From: Euleptes europaea
Taxonomy: Eukaryota; Chordata; Lepidosauria; Squamata; Sphaerodactylidae
NCBI RefSeq assembly: GCF_029931775.1
Contig: NC_079325.1
Location: 35,886,461 to 35,950,460, forward strand
Reading direction: 5' to 3'
Length of the DNA: 64,000 bases
Positions 57,949 to 64,000 of this stretch are shown in pieces. The number at the start of each line of letters is the position of its first letter. Position 1 is the first letter of the stretch. Below the pieces are notes generated by a model that made no database searches, was not told the DNA's origin, and saw only the letters and a program-made list of their open reading frames with translations. The translations under genes and the position numbers were made by a program.

Positions 57949-58933
57949 CCTTGTTGCCAATTAGACTGGGCCAATAAAAGGCTTCCCTAAAGTTTCACTG
58001 GGATAGGTCAAGGTCTGTTCCCATATAGTTCACCTAGCATGCTGGACTTGAAATGTCCTGTGTAGGGTTCAGAGTCCACTTCTCCTGATATTTGTGTATA
58101 AATCTCCTGGTCTTTCAGGACACCATCATTCCTAGTTCAGGCAGGTTTTGAATTTTTTAAATGTATATCAGGGTTTGAATTTCCTCTTTGCTGCATACTA
58201 GATGCAAAACAACGCTCTTATCCAGACCTTTTTGAAGTCGCTCCAAAAACAAAGCTACCAATCTTTTTCGGAAACAGAGCTGTAGACTTGTTCTTCTGTT
58301 TCCGAAGGCTTCCATCTGTTTCAAAGCTATATCTTGGTTTTATGCCCTCCCTGCCAGATTGGGGGAGGGAAAAAATAATACACACAGTGAAAGTTGGAGC
58401 AGGAATTGCTTCTTAGTCACTGTAGAAAGATAATTGTGCAGTACGTGGGTCAGTAAAGGATTGGTCAGAAAGGTTGAGAAGAAACTTCTCCAATGTCAAG
58501 TTGGGGTTTAGTGGAGAGCATTATGTTGATGTGAGCTAAAAATAATAAATGGCCCCCATCCCAAATGGAAAAGCCCCCCCCCCCCCGGAAACCTTTTCAG
58601 TTTGGTTGATTTGATCGGTGTCTTTTAATCTGTTTCGGCACTTAATGATCGCTTTATTGCCAGTCATTTATTGTTTTTGTTCCATTGCATATTTTTGGAT
58701 TTTTAAAAGCAGTTTTGTGTATTTTTAGTTGGGGTGGTGTTTATAATCTTTGGCTGTGGATTGCATTGAGAGTGGTATGGAAAAGAGGAGGAGAATTGCA
58801 GCAAACAAACAAGATGGTGCTCTAAAGCATTTGGGATGTGAACATCTGAATACTCTTCCCAGAACTGTCATGGGAGCAAATAGTTTCAAAATAAAGCTGG
58901 ATATACCTCTGAGGGATATTTTATTTATGGTGT

Positions 58934-59767
58934 CATCAGGTGACTCATTTGGAGTACATTGAGCACTTGACTTTTTTTCCCTTTTTTGTTGAGGTGTTGG
59001 GAAAAGGATGGATTGGACCTCGTGAAGGAGTTTTGCTTCATGCTCAGGGATAAACTGGTTGCCGTGTTTGGCTCACCTGAAGGTTACTTTCTCAGACCTG
59101 CTTATGGCAGCAGCTTTTGCAATTGAATGAAATATCTGCTCTTGACCGTGCTGTCCATTGTAACTGTTTTGCGCGCTAATCTTAGAGAAACAGCAACCTG
59201 GATGGAAGAGCTGTTTCAGAAGTAGAATTCTGGATTTTGAGATGTCTGCTTGCTTGAGATACACAAAAATATTCTGGAATGGTGGCAGTCTGGATGTGAA
59301 GAGCGTGTTTGTTATCTTAACCCTAAAAACAGAAAACTGTTTTGCTCTTCACGTGATCCATTTTGTGCCATCTGTTGGTTATTGATAAAAGCAGCTCTGC
59401 AGAGTGTAAGATGGATGATGCAGACTTTGGAAATGCTTTGGGTAATCCATCCCAGAATCTTCCAGTAAATACTTTCAACCCACCTTGGGAATTAGTAACC
59501 TGCAAGGACGCAGGTGAATAGAGAGGACAACTGGGGGTGTTTTTTGTAAGCACAGAGTTTTCTTCTAATACTTGTTTCCTGTGACATTTCCATTTGGCTG
59601 GTGACCCCCTGACCTCTAAAAGGGCAGGGGGAATTCCCATACCTCCATTTTAGTGCTTCAGCACCTCTTGGGAAGCAGGTCTGCATTGGAGTGTGAACCC
59701 TTCAGCCCAGCATGCTGCTTGCATTTGTGAAGCCATCAGGTGACTCATTTGGAGTACATTGAGCACT
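58934..59767 (-). mobile_element. 766-bp insert flanked by 34-bp identical direct repeats (possible retrocopy)
   Basis: A 34-base sequence beginning CATCAGGTGACTCATTTGG is identical at 58934-58967 and 59734-59767. The insert between them (58968-59733) starts on the plus strand with a T-rich run ('gactttttttcccttttttg'), that is an A-rich 3' end on the minus strand. This is the structure of a LINE-mediated retroposition read on the minus strand. Open frames on that strand (59073-59264, 59323-59640) match no family I know. The parent transcript is unknown and a long target duplication is unusual. Confidence 0.5.
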
Positions 59768-59819
59768 ATTGGAATCCCAATCTTATTGCAACTTCAGCTG
59801 CAGAGTAACAAGCAGATCC

Positions 59820-59990
59820 TACGAAACTACCTCATACCAAATTGGGCTGTTGGTCCTCTAGGTCAGGATCCAGTACTGGCAGGCAGAGAAGCGTCTTTCC
59901 TATTTCTACATCCTGAGATCTGTGGGATTTGAACAAGGGACATTCTACATACAAAGCATGTACTAATTTACCCCTGAGAGTTGACCCCCA
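59820..59990 (-). mobile_element. tRNA-derived SINE (type B), inverted, decayed
   Basis: Reverse order of the family blocks: 'ctacctcataccaaattggg', 'tgttggtcctctaggtcagg', 'gatctgtgggatttgaacaag' (B-box region) and 'atacaaagcatgtactaattta' near the head. Confidence 0.6.
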
Positions 59991-59999
59991 CCCTTTTTA

Positions 60000-61460
60000 C
60001 ACACTGGGGCAAATTCATACATTTCTTCTCAGCTTGCCTTTACAATGTCCTTAACCGCTACCTGCTCCTGAGTCCTTTTTAGGAGAAATGTGGGGTTAGA
60101 AGTATTTCAAATAAGTAGACCATCACCACTCTACCACTTTGCATAGCTCGCCACATAGCGACCGTTCTGGTGCATTAATACAGTACTGCTGATGGTGGCA
60201 GCTGCTACAGTATCAGTAAAGGAGATGTAGGCCTGTGCCTCAGTACCAGAGCATGGCAGTAAGTTTTACAATCCAGTGCTCTGCATTATGCAGTGAAACA
60301 TAGGAGTGAGTGAAAGAGTCAGCCCCAGTCACTTGTTTGGGATAGGAGTGTTAATGCAGAAAAATATATTTTGTATTTGTCTATGCAGAATACATGATAA
60401 GGAGTAGATTGGCGCTGGGGGTTAGGTGGATCAGGGGTTTCTTGCATATCCCGGGGAAAACCCATTGTGTAGACATTCGTTGCCTAACCAGCAGATGGAA
60501 GACTAGTTTCCCAGCTGTGTTCCTTCATTTGTGCATCCTCTGTCATTCCTCTGGATGTCTCATTCAGTGTATTCCTCATCAGTACAGAAGTATTTTTGTT
60601 CGCTTGCTTGACTGCAGAGGCAGCTTCTGTTGCACTTGGTCGGAATGATAATTGTTCCAGACACCGGCTTTTGCTTTAGCTTGTTGAAAGTGTTTTATTG
60701 TATTGTTTCTGAAATCATGAATCCCTTATTCTCTTCCTCTTAATATAGAATTGTGGTAGGCATATCCTCCATTATAGACGGCATGTTTCTATCTAGCATT
60801 GGGGATTTGACCAGTTCTTTAAAAAATGGTCGTTTAACCAGCCAAATACATCCCAATAATGGTCAATTAAAAAAACATTTACCTTATTAGAACAACTAAA
60901 AAGGTACTCTAATAATCAGCAGACTGAATACTTAGACTAGTTACAAAAACAAAATAGTTATCTGGTATTGTGAAATGGTGAAGTCAACTTTTGAAAAAGA
61001 TTAAGATAAATTATTGAAACTTTGGTTCAGGTTTTTAAAATGAAGTTAAAGCAGAAAAGAGACAAAGTAACAGCAGCAATTCAAAATAATACTGACAAAT
61101 GCCAGTATAAGGAAGAAAAAGTTATGTGCCCACCTATACATCACCATACTTGGCTTCATGGACTATATGACAGTTTTGACCACAGTCAAATAAATGGTCA
61201 GTTGGCAGTATTTCAAGAGGCAGCCCTATTTTAACAGTATTGGTGTAGAGACTTGTGAACAAATTCCAGACTTCTCTACATTCAGGTGTGTTTGCTAGAA
61301 ACATTGAACACTTGAAAACGATGAGGCAAGATAGTTTTATGAAGAGTTCTTGCCACATAAAAACCAACTTGTGATTTAGCATAAACTGAAAATGTGGTCT
61401 GGGCCTCCCGAAGAGGGCCACTGCCAGCAATTCAATGACCAAAATTTAGTGATGATTTGG
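60000..61460. other. Unassigned, intron-like sequence
   Basis: No gene recognised. The AT-rich block 60830-61240 has the open frame 61022-61234 (Lys-rich) without family features. Confidence 0.3.
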
Positions 61461-61481
61461 AGCCAATTAGTAGGCTAATAA

Positions 61482-61771
61482 AGAGCCCTGTGTAGCAGTG
61501 TGGTAAGCTGCAGTACTGCAGTCCAAGCTCTGCTCACGATCTGAGTTCGATCCCGACGGAAGTTGGTTTCAGGTAGCCCGCTCAAGGTTGACTCAGTCTT
61601 CCATCCTTCCGAGGTCAGTAAAATGAGTACCCAGCTTGCTGGGGGTAAAGGGAAGATGACTGGGGAAGGCACTGGCAAACCACCCCGTAGACAAAGTCTG
61701 CCTAGTAAATGTGACGTCACCCTTTCGGTCAGGAATGACCTGGTGCTTGCACAGGGGGCCTTTACCTTTTT
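61482..61771 (+). mobile_element. tRNA-derived SINE (type C), full length, 15-bp target duplication
   Basis: Plus-strand order: a tRNA-like head 'gagccctgtgtagcagtgtgg', a B box near 'gagttcgatcccgacgg', then 'gggggtaaagggaagatgac', 'cactggcaaaccaccccg', and an end 'gcctttacctttttt'. The flanks TTAGTAGGCTAATAA at 61467-61481 and 61772-61786 are identical. Confidence 0.9.
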
Positions 61772-62289
61772 TTAGTAGGCTAATAAGAGGTACCTTTTGC
61801 TCTATGCCTTGTCACAATTGAAAACCGTCTGACTATTTTAATCTTGATGGTTTTTAGGAAACCTATTTGAGCAGCCATGATATTTGATAATGTAAATCAA
61901 CATGCCAGTTAGGAGGCCTCAGAGCATGAACAAGTTCTCTGTCGCAGATGTTTTTTTATCTAAAAACAGAGCTTTTGTTGGGATTAAAATGATCTATATA
62001 GTACATAATTCATAGTTGTTGCTGTTTTTCTTAACATGGCCTGTGGAATCTGACCCTCCTTCCTTGCATTCTAGAGTAACCCCCATATGCTTTGGAGTCC
62101 TGGTGCATGCGCAGGTTGCTGGATCTATGTTCTCCACAGGTTTGCTTGAATTGTGACCTTCAGTTTCCAATTCCCCCTTTGTGAAACTGTGAAATGTGAT
62201 TTCATATGTTTCTATGGAGTTTCTATGGAGTTTGTGACATTTGAACCTTTCTGTTGTTGTCTTAGGATAGCTTGTTTTAAGCTTGGCTG

Positions 62290-62515
62290 GGAGCCAGCAT
62301 GGTGTGTTGGTAAGAGTATTGGGCTAGGATCTGGGAGATCCAGGTTTGAATTCTCACTGTGCCATGGGAGCTTACTGGGTGACCTTGGGCCAGTCTCTCT
62401 CTCTCTCTCTCTCTCTCTGCCTAACCTACCTCACAGGATTATTGTGAGGATAAAAAGAAGAGAGGAAAAAGATTTTAGCTGCTTTGAGTCCCCATTGGGG
62501 GGGAAAGCAAAAATC
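62290..62515 (+). mobile_element. tRNA-derived SINE (type A) with expanded CT repeat
   Basis: Head 'agcatggtgtgttggtaagag', B box in 'ccaggtttgaattctc', body 'gggtgaccttgggccagtc', then a CT microsatellite (62396-62418), 'cctcacaggattattgtgag' and the end at about 62515. The CT run grew inside the family's usual 'ctctctctc' position. Confidence 0.8.
62398..62418 (+). repeat. (CT)n microsatellite
   Basis: About ten CT units inside the SINE at 62290-62515. It is an expansion of the short CT stretch that other type A copies carry. Confidence 0.85.
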
Positions 62516-63439
62516 AGAGCTTGAGAAACCCTTGAGGGCTCTTACATGGATTGCACGGGCCATTGTACAGAGTTTGCCACTGTACAGAGGCACAATTGGT
62601 TGGGAGCATTCCCATACAAAAATCACTCTTTTCATAGCCACATTTTATGGGGATTTTGTTTTGGTGTACATCTCTCATAGAGGGTTATACTTGGAATTGT
62701 CCAATGGAAAAAATGCCCTTTGCGAAGCAAAAATGCTATGGCTCCTTGTATTTTCTATTAGCAGCAACAAAAATCAGCCGAGATACAAACAGAATCCCTC
62801 TCCATCCCTTCCGTGTTCATGCTGTTACTTTCTTGTACTTGGGTATTACATCACGACGGTTGTTTTAAATTATACACTAAATGTCATGATTTGCTTTTTG
62901 AAAAAGCTGCATGCAGTAACTCTTTCCTCTCTCAATTAGGAGCTAGTCATCAGCTTCTGGGAGGATGGTAGTAGGCATGCACAATTATTTTTGTCTTCAC
63001 ACACCCCTTTACTTCTTTTCCTCTTTGCTGTCTCCCCTCCCCCTGCCACCTAGTTTGTTTTCTCAGCATCAGTCCCTCAGGAATTATTCCTGGATATGCC
63101 AGAGTCCTGCAGCATGTAACTATTTTTAGCTCTGCAGTGCGGGATTTAACAGATCCCATTGTATTCTAGGCTCAGGACTGCGGTTTATATCCCACTGTTG
63201 CAATAGCCACAAGAAATTTCCGCAGAAGAGCCAGGTTATGCACAAGTATGAGAGGCACTCAATTCCATGAACGTCTGTTAACTAGTGAACACAGCAACAC
63301 TGAAATAAAATTGCCTGCATGCTGCATTGTGTATTAGTTATACTGGATATTAATTTGCAAATTCAGTGGTGGGTCTTGTTTTTTTTCTGGCTCCTGTGTT
63401 CTTTGCATCCTGGGATTTTTGCAGACTGAGAGGTACCCC

Positions 63440-63715
63440 TAGTACATATGGGAATCCATGCTGGATCAGACCAAGGCCCATCAAGTCCAGCAGTCTGTTC
63501 ACACTGTGGCCTCTAGGAAGCCCACAAACAAGATGACTGTGGCAGCATTATCCTGCCAGTGTTCCACAGCACCTAATATAATAAGCATGTTCCTCTGATA
63601 CTGGAGAGAATAGGTATACATCATTACTAGTATCCATTTTGACTAGTAGCCATGGATAGACCTATCTTTCACGAACATGCAGGCTTTAGTGGCGGAAATA
63701 TTCCATAACTGTGAA
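63440..63715 (-). mobile_element. CR1-type LINE 3' end, inverted, uninterrupted
   Basis: Same sequence as at 47360-47790 without the SINE: 'catgctggatcagaccaagg', 'ctctaggaagcccacaaac', 'gttccacagcacctaatataat' and 'gactagtagccatggatag'. It serves as the empty-site comparison for the SINE insertion at 47464-47620. Confidence 0.75.
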
Positions 63716-64000
63716 TCAGCCATCAAGACTTCCTCTCAGAGTGGTATGTGGAGAAACTCCGCTCCACCCAAGAATTTGGCCCAGTGTTTCAGTTATTGTG
63801 AGTGCTCTCTGTCCATGGACAGGAGACATGCTGCAGAATGAAAGCTGAGAGAAGGGAGGCCTTTGGAGCTATCGAGCTCCCAGCACAGAGCGCTCAAGCT
63901 CTTAGTTATGCTAATGATTTACTGCCTCATCCCCTGCTACTAAGTCGCACCTTAAGCCTTAAAACTGGGAAGACTTAAGTGATAGAAGGACAACAGACCA

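Noticed and set aside
1-64000. CRISPR arrays, operons or other prokaryotic systems
   Set aside because: No regularly spaced identical repeats and no dense coding; all features point to vertebrate nuclear DNA.

Overview
The window looks like nuclear DNA of a squamate reptile, most likely a lizard. The evidence is the repeat content: Bov-B (RTE) LINEs ending in CA-rich tails, 5S-rRNA-derived SINEs that share the Bov-B tail, several tRNA-derived SINE families, CR1- and L2-like LINEs, a Penelope-like end, a Ty1/copia fossil and a hAT element whose ends resemble the horizontally spread OC1/SPIN group. No complete protein-coding host gene could be read. Nearly all open frames are chance frames or transposon remnants. 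Family names were given from memory of consensus features, without any database search.

Layout. 0-8 kb: intergenic or intronic DNA with MITEs that begin AGGGTTGCC, a CR1-like LINE split by a GC-rich 430-bp element with 18-bp perfect inverted ends, and a small CpG-rich promoter-like patch at 5.58-5.95 kb. 8.5-11.5 kb: the most informative locus. A copia fossil has an LTR-like region at its 5' side, and a 1,023-bp hAT element (8836-9858) with inverted ends and an 8-bp target duplication sits in it. The hAT carries a GC-rich passenger that reads on the minus strand as a broken copy of the promoter, exon 1 and first splice donor of a leprecan-family gene, closest to P3H4/SC65. That passenger was in turn hit by a 40-bp LINE tail flanked by 13-bp duplications. 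12-38 kb: Bov-B, L2, CR1, tRNA- and 5S-SINEs, more MITEs, and a 98-bp-arm almost perfect hairpin at 30.3 kb. 38.8-42.1 kb: a pyrimidine-rich, loosely repetitive tract with an L2-like LINE, a Penelope-like insert and a hairpin with 152-bp identical arms. 42.1-43.0 kb: a clear CpG island, the best candidate for a host promoter. 43-64 kb: intron-like DNA with many SINE and CR1 copies and a 766-bp insert flanked by 34-bp direct repeats.

A host gene may start in the CpG island and run rightward, with exon 1 ending at a good splice donor at 42457/42458. A 39-nt exon-like segment at 48153-48191 may belong to it, but no product can be named. Several nested insertions with readable target duplications allow relative dating of the mobile elements.
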